A DNA stretch of 64,000 bases. It comes from Norana najaformis. Taxonomy: Eukaryota > Annelida > Clitellata > Crassiclitellata > Hormogastridae. Location of the stretch: NCBI GenBank assembly GCA_964023275.1, contig OZ029928.1:2505606-2569605 (forward strand). Direction: 5' to 3'. The stretch's first letter is position 1; each line of letters begins with the position of its first letter. A model generated the notes under the pieces. The model made no database searches and was not told where the DNA came from. It saw only the letters and a program-made list of their open reading frames with translations. The position numbers and the translations under genes were made by a program. Of the stretch, positions 24,583 through 39,500 are shown in pieces.

Positions 24583-27500
24583 GTAAGGTTACAGAAACAT
24601 CGCAATCATAAGTAACCGCAGATGGCGCAATAGAAAAAAATAACTCCAAAGCTGTTGAAGTGCAATTCATCAGTAGATGCCTGTTTAGATGCCTCAAGAT
24701 ATAGCTTCTAAATCATCTGAATGAATTAATTCATATAAAAGCAAGCTGGTTTGTGTTTATTTCAATGTTTCATAGTTGCAACTGGCGTTTTCAAGGCGAT
24801 TTCGTCAAGTGATCCACAAAAACGTAGTCCCTACAAAAAGTACGTGGTCAATGCACTGAGTGGAATATTAGCTGCAGCCGTCATTCTTACTGCAATCTTG
24901 GTGGGAATGTATCTTTTCAATGAAGCACATGAAGAAATTGTAAAGGTAAGCGAATTGGAATTTGTTATAGGTATTTAGTTAGCTATTGGGTTTTAGGCGT
25001 TTCCGTTGAAGAGATTGCATTAAACTGCTCGTTTGTGTTTAGTATTATAGAGAAACAATTTAAATATTGCATAGATTTGTACACGCTGCCATTGTTTGTC
25101 AGCTGATATGTTTCTGTGACGACCCTATACAGGTTGTAATCTGCTGTTGTACAACTGGCTCGGCACAAAAAGTAAACGTAAATGTACACGGTTTTCTTTA
25201 GCGACCTGGACCTTACTCATTTTTTCAAATAATTTATCGGGTGAGATCCATCACTACCGGTGCCCAGGATTCAGATCACTTTCATGTAAGCAGAGTGAGA
25301 ACCAAAGTCTAGATGAAAAACAACTTTATGTAGACCCATAACATAAATCATTTCATTTTAAGATTTTATGGCTCTGGAATATGCGATGAAAAGTTTGAAA
25401 TTGAAAATGAATTTTGAAATTTTGTTATCATCACTACAGTTGTAATGTTAGCATTTGTAACGTTAACATTAAAATGCAAACTAGAATTCAATGCAGAGTG
25501 AAGTTCTCATTCACAATAGGAAGTTAGGCCTACATGTTTTGCATTTATTTACCACGTATTGGTCATTATTTGACTTTTGCTCATATCCCAGGGTTAGTTC
25601 TCTTAAAGCTTTACTAGTTAAGTCGACTTTCTGGAAAAGAACATTAGAAGTAACTAAGAGGCAAGCTACAAGGCACATCAAGAAAACTTATTGCGGTATG
25701 TGTATGAAGTTTCATAATTACAAGACAACATGTAATTTTAGGTGGCTTATCACAGAAAATGACAACTGTTGGTTGGTTTGGAAGCTTCTTGCTAATTGGT
25801 GCAATCGCCACATTTATATTCCAGTTGCTTAAGAAGAAAACAACGGGTAAGAATTCTTATCAACCAGAACGACTAGAAACTACAAGTGCAGTTTTTAGAA
25901 TAAGATTTTGTTACTAGTCTATCCCACCTCATCTTCGCGCTAGTTCGGCAAAAGGTCCCTGTATGAACTCTCTTGACCCTTTTCTCCATCTTCCTCTCTG
26001 TCTCTCTGCGTCTTCCTCATTTCCTCTCCTTGGTCAAACGGAAAATATGCGCAATACAACCAGCATTACATATTATCTTTCTAAGTATGTTGATGAACCA
26101 GGGACCATGTACTTGGCTATTTTCATGTACGAGACATCAACCGACTAAGACCTCATGTACCTCGAAATATCTTGTTGCAACTAGCTAACTCTCTATTTGC
26201 TAGTACTGTTACTCATGTATGAACGGCGTAACAAGACGACTATGCTCAAACTACAAATGCTTCTGAACTCATCGGCCATAGCTATAGCGAAATAGTTTAT
26301 AAAGTAATACACATCGGCCATCCAAATTATTGTTCATCTGTATTTATTCCTCGGGTTCACAATACAGTTTGTGAAATACAGTGCTCCGACTCTTACTGTG
26401 CATTTACCCAAAACAATACTGAGTTTACATTCTGTCTCTCTTGCCAGCCAGAGTTCTGGAATTCGCTGCCTGTTTCTGTCCGCACCTTTGGTTTTGTAAT
26501 GTCATTTAGGTCAGGACCGAAATCTCATTGTCTCCGATTGCTTACCCCCGTAGCCCGTCTTCCGTTCAGAGCGGCCTCAAGGATCTTAATGCATGATAGC
26601 TCTGTACACTGTTCTGTGATTTTGGAATGCGAGTTTGCTTAGAAGCAACCACTGACTGATGCCTTGTGTATTACGGCGCTGTAGAAATGTCTGGATTAGA
26701 GTAGAATAGAATAATGAGCGATTGCAGACTTTTTGAGAAAGGAAGATACAACAGGTTGAGATAATATAGATACGAGGAAGAAATAGTATCCATTCATTGA
26801 GATATAACCTGGAAGCTGAATTGTGAACAAGTCATGATGTAGAATAATGAGATTTCAAAAGAGCACTACGAGGTATAAATTTTGTTTGTATTAACTGCGC
26901 TAAGGGACTTTAAGCCAAGAAAGTGATTTAATTATATTCAATATTGGCTCAAACAGTGCTTTCTACATAATATGCTGAGATTATGAGGTTCTACCTCTGT
27001 GCAGGTGATGTTTAGAAAACAGAAGATCAGGAAAGGACCCAGCAATTTGCTGATATAGCAGAACAGGTGGCATATACCGTCAAGGAACTGTGGTGTAAGT
27101 TGATCACATATTCAGTCCAATTCCGGTGACATCTCAAAAGGGGCATCTGAGAATTGTAGGTCCTATTATGGCAAGGACAGAATTTACTGAAGTGTCTTAT
27201 TGGCAGCAAACTGCAACTCCTGTACACTGCAAATCTTGAAGACTTGTAAAATAATCCAATGCCTTTACCGTTTAAAAATGAGTTACATGTTTACTTTCAT
27301 TTCGTTGGCTTCCTGAGTCTTAAATTCTAATGTCTGTGATAGTGTCTTTGATGTAAGTCACTATTCCAGGAATTGTTCTGATCCTCGTTTTTGGTGACTG
27401 TTTAGGGAATTGGCCTTTTTCATATGGATAGGGGCAAACGTGACGTCGGTAGCACCAAAGGATTCATCCGCTTGGCATGTTTTTAGTATGTAATTTCGCT

Positions 27501-30500
27501 GTCTGGCGAGGACGATGTCACCAACTGAAGACCATTGCTTCATCAAGGGATCTTGTACCAAACATTTGTCCTCCACATGAATTGACTTCAATTTACATGA
27601 TCTCAGATTCTCCGATGAAGACAAGGCATGGCCATTATTTGATTCTGCAGGCAGTGAAGCACGTCATTCTTGAATGTTTTAGTAACTTGCAGAGATGGAT
27701 TTCCTTCCGTTGCTCCATTCATCTCGAAGTCGTTGAGTATCTGCGTTAATGTGACTGCCTGCACTTTTTGAGCAAAAGGCTAGGTTATTCCTAGCTTCTC
27801 ACGTGTAAGGCCTAAGAGTAGGAATTGTTTAGCTCCTTTTTAAACATAGCTGCAGTATTTTGATTTCATTTAACCATGTTTCTGAAGCCACATCCAACAA
27901 GCCATGTCTAGGGTACCTTCTTGCTTTTCTCTGACACGTTCTGTTCGTTCACCATACTTCTAGTTCTCCAAATCTGAACATATGTTGAAACTGCATCGGA
28001 ATTACTTGCTGCAAGTTTACCTTCTATTGCTTCGTTCCTGTGACAGTGAGCTTAACCTTGGTCCTTACCGTATATGTGTATATAAAGTGTTTCGGTGTCA
28101 AGTGTACCGTGATCTATATAATAACTACGCTTCTTACGATAGATATTATCTAAAAACCTGAAACCCTTATGTATAACTAAGGCATAAGCTCTTTAATTAA
28201 GTGCACACGAGCATATATATTTTAGGTACATGCACTCATTAGTAAACCAGCATATATATCCACTTATGAAGGTCAAGGAAAGCTAAACTAAAGTCACGGC
28301 CTTGCGTCTCCAGGTCATCCAACCGAAAGCATCTTTGGAATTCCCAGAATTCTCGTTCAGTTTGCTCTCTCACTCAACGACTGACTTAAGACCTTCTATA
28401 CAGTCGTCCTTCTTCTCGTTCGCCGTGCACAACAGCCAATTCCACCTTCCCGCCTGCACGGTAAAGTACCCATCGCCCCCTGTAAGCTCTCGAAGTATAG
28501 TGTGTTATGTGACAAGAACCCAAAGTCAGTTGAAATCCTTATCGCTATCCTGAACTCTGGTAATCGGCGACTCGCCTTCTTTAATGCTTACCGTCCTCTC
28601 ATCTTTTCACATTACAACTTTTTCACAATAATTCCAGTCACTGATCGAATTCCTGATTGAATTCTCATCGAACTACAGCCAACAACTGTGCCTGAGATTC
28701 AAATTTCATTTTCTCATCCACTGTCAATCTCTCTCGCTTCAGGCTGCTTCCCGCCAGTTCCGCTCATGCCATGATTCACCTTCTTCTTAAAAAGCCATAT
28801 CTCTGTCCTGATGATTTATCAAATTATCGCCATATTTCGATTCTCTAATCTCAGTTTTGTGTCCAAAATCCTGAAAAAAGTAGTTGTTAATCATCTTAGC
28901 GCTCATTTTCTTCTCCAACTTATACCTGCAAATACCATTCTACCTACTAAGTTAACTAAAACTTTTAATTTATAATTATGAGAAAATGTACAGCATATTT
29001 TAAAGTTCATGCATTAAGGGCAATTTCTTTTTTTATTTTCAATAAAAGGAGATCAAAGACAGCATAGTCAACCAGAAGAGCGTAGTGATGCTTCGTCTAA
29101 TACCAAGGTAAGATTGTGCTATATTTTATTAAAATAATGCAGAAATATGTTTTACTACGTCATGAATACTTTCAAAGGCGTAAACTTCAACAAGGCTTAA
29201 GCTTCCTCAAAAATGGGTGCTAAGCTAACCATCGGTTGAGCCAAGCCACTATTTTTTATCACTTACTCAACAAACAAGTTGGATAGGCGACTTCTTTGGC
29301 AGATTTTGTTATCCAGCTTGATTCAAGAAAACCCAATTACATCTACTTGCAGGAGGGGAAGTAACACGGGTGGAAAGTGTAGGCCTAGTTGATTCTTCCC
29401 AATAATAAGTTGAGAGACGTTTAAGTCAGTGAAAACTTTCAGCCATATGATCAGACTGGATCTGTTTTTGTCTTAAACATATTCAACACCACAGACCAGT
29501 TTTGCTGGACGCGTTCCGCACCTCGCAGGCTTTGGCAGACCATTGATAAGGTGCTTGCCGGCAGACAATGGCATTTCATCTGATGCATTCCATAACTTCT
29601 TCGACAAGAAGGTGGCGGACGTGAGAGAGTCCACCACAGGCGCTGCCGACCCAACCTAGTATGCCACCACATCTCATCGTCTGTCTTCATTCTCGCCTGT
29701 TTCAGTTGGTGATATTTTGGGACTCATCCACTGCACTCCAAATAAGCAATCATCGGCAGACCCATTACTCAGCTAATTCACAGTTCCACTGCAACAGGCA
29801 GTGTTCCAGCAGCCTTTAAAGTTGCAACTATTACTATTACTCCGCTGCCTAAACCTGATTTCTAAACCTGGTTTAGACACCGCTGATGCAAAAAGTTATC
29901 GGCGAATATCTACATGTAACTTGCCTGTTCTATCTAAAATGCTAGAAAGGGTCGTATCCAGGCAACTTGTCAGCTACCTCAACATCAACAACCTGCTCCC
30001 AGAAAGACAGTCGGCCTACCATGCTTCCCATTCCACAGAGACGGTTCTTGCACATAGTCCCTCTGACATACTCACCGCAATTGACTCCGGAAACTGCTTT
30101 CTTCTATATCTTCTGGACCTGTCTGCAGCATTCGACACAGTCGACCACAGTATTCGTCTTCACCGACTACACTTGTCTTATGGCATGTTATCCACCGTGC
30201 TTGAGTGGATGACGTCTTATCTGACAGGCAGACAGCAAAGTGTCCGTCATGCCGCCTCCTCGTCCACACCTACCATTCTGCGGCGTTCCTCAAGGCTCAG
30301 TTCTGGGACCCATACTTTTCCTCCTCTATACTGCCGACATCCTAGACAATAATATCCAACCACGGTCTGCATGGTCATCTCTGCGCTGACGACTCACAAA
30401 TCTGTGGCTCCTGTCGCCCTGACGACACTGATGTTCAGCACCTAAGGACGGTCTCAATGAACTGCATTAACGACGTTGCTGACTGGATGAAATGCAATCG

Positions 30501-33500
30501 GCTCCAGCTCAATTCGTCTAAGTCAGAATTTCTCTGGTGCTCATCCTCACGTAGGGTGGACAAATTAGACACCAGCCCTTTCTTCACTGGTGAATGTGCT
30601 GTCGAGCCAGCGACTGAGGTTCGTGATCGTGGTCTCCTACTTGACAGAGATCTCTCGATGTCATCACACATTACAGGACTTGTAAGGACCAGCTTCGCCA
30701 TCCTGAGACAGCTGAGGTCTGTCTCTCGGTCTCTCACAAAAGACTAACTCGCCTACTCGTACAAGGTCTGGTCCTAAGCCGAATCGACTGCTGCAACGTT
30801 GATTTCGCTGGCTTGCCACAGTGCGGAACCCTTCGGCTTCAAGCAGTCATCAACACCGCTGCTTGTCTGGCCGCTCGGACTAGAAAATCCGACCATGTCA
30901 CGCCCGTGCTTCAGGACCAATTTCAGTGGCTAAGGATCGGCGAGCGCGTAAAATTCAAACTTTGCCTCCTTGTGCACAAATGTCTGAATAACTGCGCACC
31001 ACGCTGTCTTGCAGACAACATCAGGCCACTATCCGATGACCCCAGCCGACAGCGACTGCGATCATCAAAGTCAGCTAATGTATTTATATTGTAGCGGCAA
31101 CTAAGACTAGAATGGGTGATCAGACCTTTCGGGTCCCTGGCCCGCGCGCCTGGAACAGTCTTCCGGCATTCATTCGGGAGTTCAAAGGTGTCAACCTCTT
31201 TAAAAACAGCTGAAATTGTATTTAATTTATAACTCTTAGTTCTTGGGCCGACCTTTGACTTTGTACAGCACCCTAGAAGTAGCCTGCTACTTACGGTGCT
31301 ATATAAATTGTCGTCATTACATTACATTACATGACGTGTTACATATATCATCTCCACCGCGAATACCGGCCTTAATCCAAGGCCTGCCAACGACTGCAGA
31401 TGTGTTGTAGTTACATCAAAGATGTTAATTAATGTCTTTGGAATTACTGGCTAGCTGATATAGCTTTCTTTTCATCCTCTAAAGATACGAATGGTCTGCT
31501 ATCGACTAGCTTCGACGAAAGATAAGAATCGAATCATTTTCTTGATTAAAAGAGAAGGTTTTTATTTATAAGTGTCACTAAAGCGTTATACTTTGAGACC
31601 TTACCCAAAGCGCAGGAAATTTACCTGGCTGTGCAAAGGTAGCTTGGTCTGTTGTGCTCGGCGAACGAGAAGGAGGACCACTGTTTAGAGCCTTTTAAGT
31701 CAATCGCTGGGTGACTGAGCGAACTGAATGAGGAGGTTTCGGTCGGACGGACTGTAGAAGCGAGGCCGTGACTTAAGTGGAGGAAGCCTGAGAAGCGAAG
31801 AAGTGCTGAGCTTCCCTCAGCCATCGTCTTTCCCGATGCTGGTGGTATGGGTAGTACTTGTGATACTGGAGCTACTAAAGCTGTGCCACCTGTGAACTGG
31901 GAGCGTGGAGAACGCACGAGGGAAAATTGTGGATTAGTTGACAAGTGACCCCGCAAGAAGTGTCGAACTTGTCTTAGCCTGAGGTGGTTACGGATGAAAT
32001 CCTAACCAGGTCCTTGTAGATTGGTTATCCCGCTGGTGAAGAAGACGAATGAAGTTGAGCTAACGCCGGGTACCCAAGTTTGCTACTGTGTCCCCAAGAC
32101 TGTGTTAAGTTTGTGTGTGTTTGTTTTGGTGTCTTTTCTGTGTGGGCCTGTAGTCAGTCTTTGATTATGACCAGGGAAGAGCCTTTATAAAGAGCAAGTT
32201 GAAAATAGACATTGCATATTGAACCTCTGATTTGACAAGTGAGTTTGGTTGTTAATTACGAGTAAACGAATTCGCAGCCCGATCTTTCTGGCCAATTCAC
32301 AAATAATGACTGTTCGACTAATTAGGTGATTGATTAACAGTTCGGTCATCATCGCCTTTATCTTGCTTGCTATTTTTATTATAATTAAACTGTTTCCCTG
32401 ACTTTCTTGCTTCGTTTATATTAAAGAGTAGACAATATTTCCAAGCCTAATATTTATATTAATAAAAAGCTTAGAGTTGTACATGCAAAGTGAATAGAAG
32501 GATACTATGTTGTACATAGATACAACGTCCTGGATTCAATCCTACTAAAAGATACTCATTAGTTGATTGACCAGCAAATGTGAGCTTATATTCCAGGATG
32601 TGCTAAGATGTAAATAATTTCAACTTCATTCATAAAACTCGGTTCGCATATTTCAACATGAATACTGATTAATAAATGCCATTATTATCTTTAACAACAC
32701 CAGGTTAATTATGGTTCCACACGGAAGAAATCACTTTCTTCAACTATTGATTTGTACTTCATCACCAGACAATCCACTGATAATTTATATAAATTAAATA
32801 AGGTAAGGACAGGTCGACTTAAACGCTGTGGCACCCATAAGATGTCGTTAAACACTCGATCCAATCTACAGTGTACACAGTATCTTTTAGTAGGATTCAA
32901 TCCAGGACGTTGTTAGATAAGGTCGACGTAGAAATTGACGCGAATTGTGAGAATATTTCTGTTTCTTTTCGGTATGCTGGTGTTGTTAGAGCTAAACGTA
33001 GCCCAATAACTCTTCAGAACTAGTTTAAAACATTATCCATTCGGGCAAAAGCTGCACTTCTACTCAAGTTTCTTTGTGAGCAGTCTTTGCCCTGAATGAT
33101 ACTTGACTTCAACCAGACACACATGTGTTCATTTCTCCGGTCACTCCCGTAACCTTTACCACCCTGAATGTAATGTGTATTGTGTATTGATTTTCTTACT
33201 TTTGAAGTTTTATATGTCGTTGTTCTTGTTTATTCTTGCACCGAAGTTAATTTGAAATCTTAGTATACAGGCTCGCACTTTGTTCACGCAGCAAGCAGCT
33301 CTTGCTGAGAAGGCCCTGATCTATATTTCCATCTCTCTTCTGTCTGTCCTTCTGTTTCACTGTATATCTGTCTCTGTCTCTATCCATTAAACAGATCGTT
33401 TAATGGCGGAACGCCTGATCTACTTCCGTTCTGAATAATTTCTTGTAGGTGACTTTAATATGCGCGTTAATTAGGCTAATCATTAATCAATGATTATACC

Positions 33501-36500
33501 AATTTTTGTACCAATGATTGTACCAATTTGCTGAAGTAAGGAAATGATGGGATCATAGCTCAGCCTTAAGGTCACACAAATTCACTCATATATAGAACAT
33601 ATCACGGAACAACTAACGAATTGCAAGTGAGAGTTACCGAAATAAAGTAAGATTCCTAAGAAGAATGACCAGAGGAAATTTGATTGGAGCTTATAAGATT
33701 ATCACTGGAATGGAAGCAATAGCATGGCAAAGATTCTTTCAGTTAACACCAAGCAAAGCCACCTGAGGCCACAGCTAGAAATTATTTAAGAAACCGACAG
33801 AATAGCAGAGCAGAAATTATGCACTACAAGAATTGCAGACATTTGGAATATATGAGCGATAACGCTGTTTCAATGAATATCGCATTGGCTTTTCAAAGTG
33901 ATGCTTGAAAGAATTTCCTATTGTGTATATATTATAAACTGCAGTGGTTAAAAAGTCTTCTGAACCAGGGTTTAATTTCATGTTATGTTAATTCGCTTTA
34001 TTTAGTCTCGTGAAATTCCGGGTAAACTAATGATAATATTCAATTTTGTCTTCCACTGCAAATGTTGGATCTTTTTGCATTTTAGCTGTATAATCTTCCT
34101 CTGGAGGTGTTGGATTTTATTTTACAAAAGTCCTATCTGCATTGGGTGCTGAATTTATCAACACAGCAGAGAGACGAAGAGGTCTTCAGGTCTTTGATGT
34201 CAGTCGACGTTTGCTTTTATCGCAGAATAACCAGAAAACAGTTCAAGAAGGCAATCTGGCGTTATCTGGAAGGTGAGGCTGCCTAGCATTTCTGTCCAAC
34301 TTATTTAACACCACCACAAACGATTTTTTATAACATAATCTAGTCTAATCTGAATTCTTTTATAGTTACGTTATCGTAATACGTGAGGTATCATTCGATG
34401 GTCGCTTCTAAGGGAAAGAGCGATCTGTTATTACAATCCGTTGGACATAGCCAGTCAAGATCATAATGGCCCGATAGCTGGAAGGTAGGCTAAAAAGATG
34501 AAATTTTAACCCAAACCTGAACAGAACACCGGACCATCAAGCAAGAAAGCACAGTAAACCACAAGTCTGTGAAAGTGATTTGTGCAGCATCTAAGTGACG
34601 AGTCGGCAAGTTTTTGAGCGGTCCCACCGTCCTGACAAATACGATTAATACGAATAATATTCTTGTGAATGGAAGTCCACGCTAGTCGTTGGGAGATTTT
34701 ATATCTTTTCTCAAGTGAACTCCATGCTAGAAATGGCGAAAATCAAGGAATCGAAAATGGCGAAAATCTAGGAATCGAGGTTCGATTCTTAACTTTGAAG
34801 AGTCGTTGACAACGTGCAATGAGCAAATGTAATAATTGTAACCCTGAATAATGTTTTTGTTATAGCCCTGGCCAGAGGGTTTTGAAGCACCTCTATATTG
34901 TGCAAATTCATCTTTGTGACGTGGGATAGATTTGCGTTGCAGTAATCATGAGAGCTAGAATCTAGCGCATTAGCTACAAAAACCTTAAGATTATGAGATG
35001 TGTATCGGCGAAAATTTTCCGTATAAAAGTGAACCAAAGCGAATGAAAGTAGGCCATTCGAACTCGTGAATCTTCTGTCCTTTGCAGAGAAGAAGGAATT
35101 CGAGTTTGGACTAGAATAGAATCCCAATGAATGTCACACGAGCCTATTCGCACCCAAAAACAGACTCTCTTAGTCAAAAAGGAAGTAGACGTGAAGATGT
35201 TGATGCCCGTTAGCTTACCAATCGTGGCTTATTTAAGATATTTGAATCTCGGACTAGCGCTGTCTATACACAGGAACCTTAAATGGCGAGGCGTCTATTA
35301 AAACGGGCAGCGGCGGTGAAGGATCTCACCCGATTAATTCATCGAAAAACTAGTGGGATCGAGGCCATAATGTCGCTATAGAAAATAATGTACACTTACA
35401 TCTAACATTTACTACGGTGAGAGTGAGCTCGGAGAAATTGGTCTGGTTGCCAGGGTTTTATTTCATGCGCCGTCCAATGATGTCGCACGCAGTGAATATT
35501 TGTGTCTTAAAAGATAAGCCATTATTATTTCCGTACTGAGATCATAGTACAGTTCACACACTAAGCTTCTTATTAAAGCGATAACGGCAAAACCCGAATT
35601 AATATTTTACATGTTTTAGTGTTCTACAGGAAACCTGTTGAGAGAACTGTAATCAGAAACAACCAAAAATATCTACTGCAATGCATCAAACCGAATGATC
35701 AGTTAATCGATTCGCTGTTGTCTGTCAAATGCCTAACGGAAGAACAAGTTCGTTTCATTAAGCGAACACACGAAATCAGAGACAAAAACGCTGAGCTGTT
35801 GCTCGCATTGAATCCCTTTGATGTGAGGAAGTGTTCGCTGTTCATCCGCTGCCTTCGACAAACGAACCAGGAGACAATAGCGAGGGTCATCGGATATGGA
35901 GGAGGTTTACTTTTCACTTTCATCCCATACCTACTGTAGCAAAAATATTCTTCTCTTGTAAGGTTTTGGCAAGCCCAGTAATGCTGCTCAATGCTTATCC
36001 TAATTTAATTCTACTAAGGGTTATTATATTCACTTTCGCCTGTTCATGTAAAATCCGTAATAGCATTTTGAATGGAGCACTTTCATTGAAATTATACTAA
36101 TTTATAATACAGATGATTTAATAATAATGCTCATGCAAAATTTCGGCAATTTGCATTGAATTACAGTATTACGACACTATAGCCGAATTGTTTGAGCGCT
36201 CGCCTTAAATTTGGTGTTAGCCGGTGTGTGCGGATTCGAGCTACTACTGAGAAGAATACAATGTATGGACTTTGACCAAGTCTTTCACTCACAGTTGCTC
36301 AGCAGAGATTGGTGCTTAGTCATTAGATAGTGCACTTAATAAATAATCACAATAATGATTGTTACTCGAGGTAGGTATGGTCCTTCAGGATAACAAAACT
36401 CAGTGGAGCGTTGTTCTTGGATGGCTAGTCTTCGCTGATGGTTTATTTCGGTCGAAAAGATGCAGCAAAACGTGAATGCGTTGAAGCTATAGGTGGCCAT

Positions 36501-39500
36501 AGATAATCGTTGATGGAGGAAACTAGTTTTCATATCATCTCCAGATACCTGGCAAGGCAGTTGACGAGAGAGAAGTTATCTTGATTTCTTGAGCTCAGAG
36601 TTTATTTTTGTTTTTATTTGTATTTTTAGCCTCGAGGTAGATATGATCCCTCAGGATTTAAGATAAATCCGGAGAAAATGATAAATCACCTGGAACGGCT
36701 ACATCTCGTCAAGTTCGGTCATGGCAACAGTGTCACGGAAAGCGTTGAATTGCTATCGCAAGACGATGGAAGAGATAACTAGCTTTTTATGATCTGCGCA
36801 AGTTGAGTAAGAGAGCGCCCAAGTCCGTAATAAAATCCAGCCATGTGCTATTAATGGAGCCAAGAGTCTCGAATGCCAGCGGTGTAAAGTGATAAGTTGA
36901 AAGGAGTCGACTGTACTTCTCATTTTTTTCTGAAGACCTGCAAGTAAGGGGATCCACAGTGTCGATTACTGTAGCGTCCAAGATCAGGCTGCGTCCAATA
37001 CGCCAGAGGATGAGAGTAAGCCCATCCTGTCTTTTGCCGTCAGTTCTAGACAGCCTTTGATGGCTGGGAAGCGAGCACGTGAGAATTTGACAGATTAGAT
37101 CATTTATGATGGCATGTCGGGATACACGGCCAGGGCCGAGACAGCGAGTCCACGCGAACCGTCTGCCATCACTAGTGGCTCACACATAGTTACTCCTAGG
37201 CGAAGGCCGGCAGCTAATCTTTCAGCCTGGTTGTCTAATTGCAAGCCACAGGTCGTAATCGGAAGGGCAAAAAGCCGGTCGCCTGCGTATGTTGCAGAAT
37301 CTGCTATGAAACGTGCTTGATGGTAGGCGTCGGTGTATGAATTGCCTAAATTGGTTGCATATCTTTGAATAAGTGGTTTATCCCAGCAAGACTGCTTGTG
37401 GGAAAGGTTAAGGTCTTGGTGCAAAATTTGGCTTTCGGCGCATCATCGCTGTACCATAGCTTCAAACTGTGTTTAACAGTTGGCCTGCACATTGCCAAAC
37501 ATACAGGAGTGGAGAGCATAGGTGCTTGCAGCGGAAGTAAAAAAGGCAGGAAGTGCAAGCGAGGCCACTTATTAATAATTAATTGATAATCATAATTATG
37601 TCGCTGCGGTATGACGCCGCTGCGACCCTAGTTAATTCCTTCATCCTCGCGGACTTGGACTATTCCAATGTAGTTCTTGCAGACTTGCCGAGTAGCAATT
37701 TTTTAATCTGTAGTCAGAAATTTACTTTGCGCCGCTTAAGGAGAAGTTTCGAATTAGTCAGCTTCATTGAGCTCTAAAATGCGGCAAACCTGCCAACATT
37801 CTGGCATGTTTTGAACTACTTGCGGGAGACACTGCACTAAATCCCCGCTGAGGACAAAATCGAGTTCAAGGGCCTCCTTTTCAGGCGAGCTTCGATGGTC
37901 GGTTTGGCCCTAGGATACAACAAGGAGGAGCCCTATGTTCCTGTATCAATCTAGCCAGGTCGGCGAACACTCCACTTTGCAGAACGTCGAGCCCCGTTGA
38001 TCCGGTTCTCCTTTACAGCAATTCAGACAGTTCTCTTTTATGCACTAGGCCGTCCTTATGAGACAGTATTCCATTTAAAACTTACTGCCAGAGATTACTC
38101 AAGAAACATTTTCAGCTTATCTTAAGATACGCATTGCTGGGTAAATGTTCGCATTTGTGAGGTTCTTTAAAGGTGACCTCGAGTTCTAGCCAGTAATTAA
38201 AAATGTATCTTTGTATAAAATTGTTACGTGTTACCATATGTGACCTACGACATGGTGGAGAGAGAGGTGTGGTTATTTTAAGCGGGAAATGACGACCTCT
38301 AGCGGCGTTGAGCCTGAGTTCGGCAGAACGTTTGTTGTCTTCGGCCGGGTTAGGTCGTTTTGTGGTTGATCCACAGGGATCGTTTAGTGTTGTTGGTCCG
38401 TGGGATTTTTTGGTATCTTTAACGTTCTCGCTTGCTGAAGTCTTTTGGTGCTTTTACTTCGTTTGTTACCTCATTGAGGTTTTGGTTTTGCTTCAATTTG
38501 TAAATAATATTGTAAATTTTGTACTCAAGGAATAAATTTTACTCAGTAAAACTACAGTGTGCATTTATAGGTTCCTCTGAACCTTTAAATGCAACGATAT
38601 TGTATATCCTATGATGTTTGTATATTATATATTATATAAATAACCGGATAAATACATGCATACATACATAAATGAATATATTATTGAATATATTTTATTA
38701 CTATTTTATGTATTTATCATATTTGATGCATGTATTCGGCTATTTATATAATAGCCGGATAAATATATACTTGCATACATATATACTTATACACGGATAC
38801 ATATTTTATTCTTGGTTAGAACTTGAGAAAAAAGATGTAACGCACTTAAGTGAATGCAAAATTTAATTGAACTGAATTGAAGGCATCATGCCACTGACCA
38901 TATCTAAACTAGCAGCCACCAAAATGTAACCTTCAAGCCAACATCACTATCTTAAAAAAAGGTTTTGAAAACAATATGTTATTTGAAGTTGCTTCCATTT
39001 ATTTTTAGTTGTAATAAAGGCTAAAAGAAAACAGAAGAAAAGACAACAAAGTTACGATATAGAGCCATATGAAGGTGATATCAGTCAACTGATGGACGAA
39101 GGCATAGAAATTCTCAGCTGTCAATTAGAAAGACAGACTGTGATTTGGATCTGGTGTAAATCGCAGACAGAACTTCAGAAGTTAAAAGAGTTAAAGATCT
39201 TCAAATACTACAACATAGACTACAATCAATTCCAGAAAGAAATTGGCAAGTTTTAAGACAGACGCAAGAATATTTAAATGTATTCTGATATTGCTACTGT
39301 AATTAATTATTTGTTTATTCATTTGCTTTTTCATTCATTTATTTATTAATTCCCTTAATTATAAATTTTATTGTAATGATTGTTCTCAACTTCTGTTAAC
39401 TTTCTGCTAACAGCTGTTGTTTTATTTCTTACTGTTATTTTTGTGTTATTAAAGTATCTTTCTCTAGATACATGCTCATATATGTTTATGCGTATTTTTG

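Noticed and set aside
36180..36290. tRNA gene
   Set aside because: Box-like elements only; no cloverleaf or CCA-side acceptor stem could be paired, so SINE head preferred.
37104..37424. Stand-alone gene of 106 codons
   Set aside because: Clearly the C-terminal module of a non-LTR pol protein.
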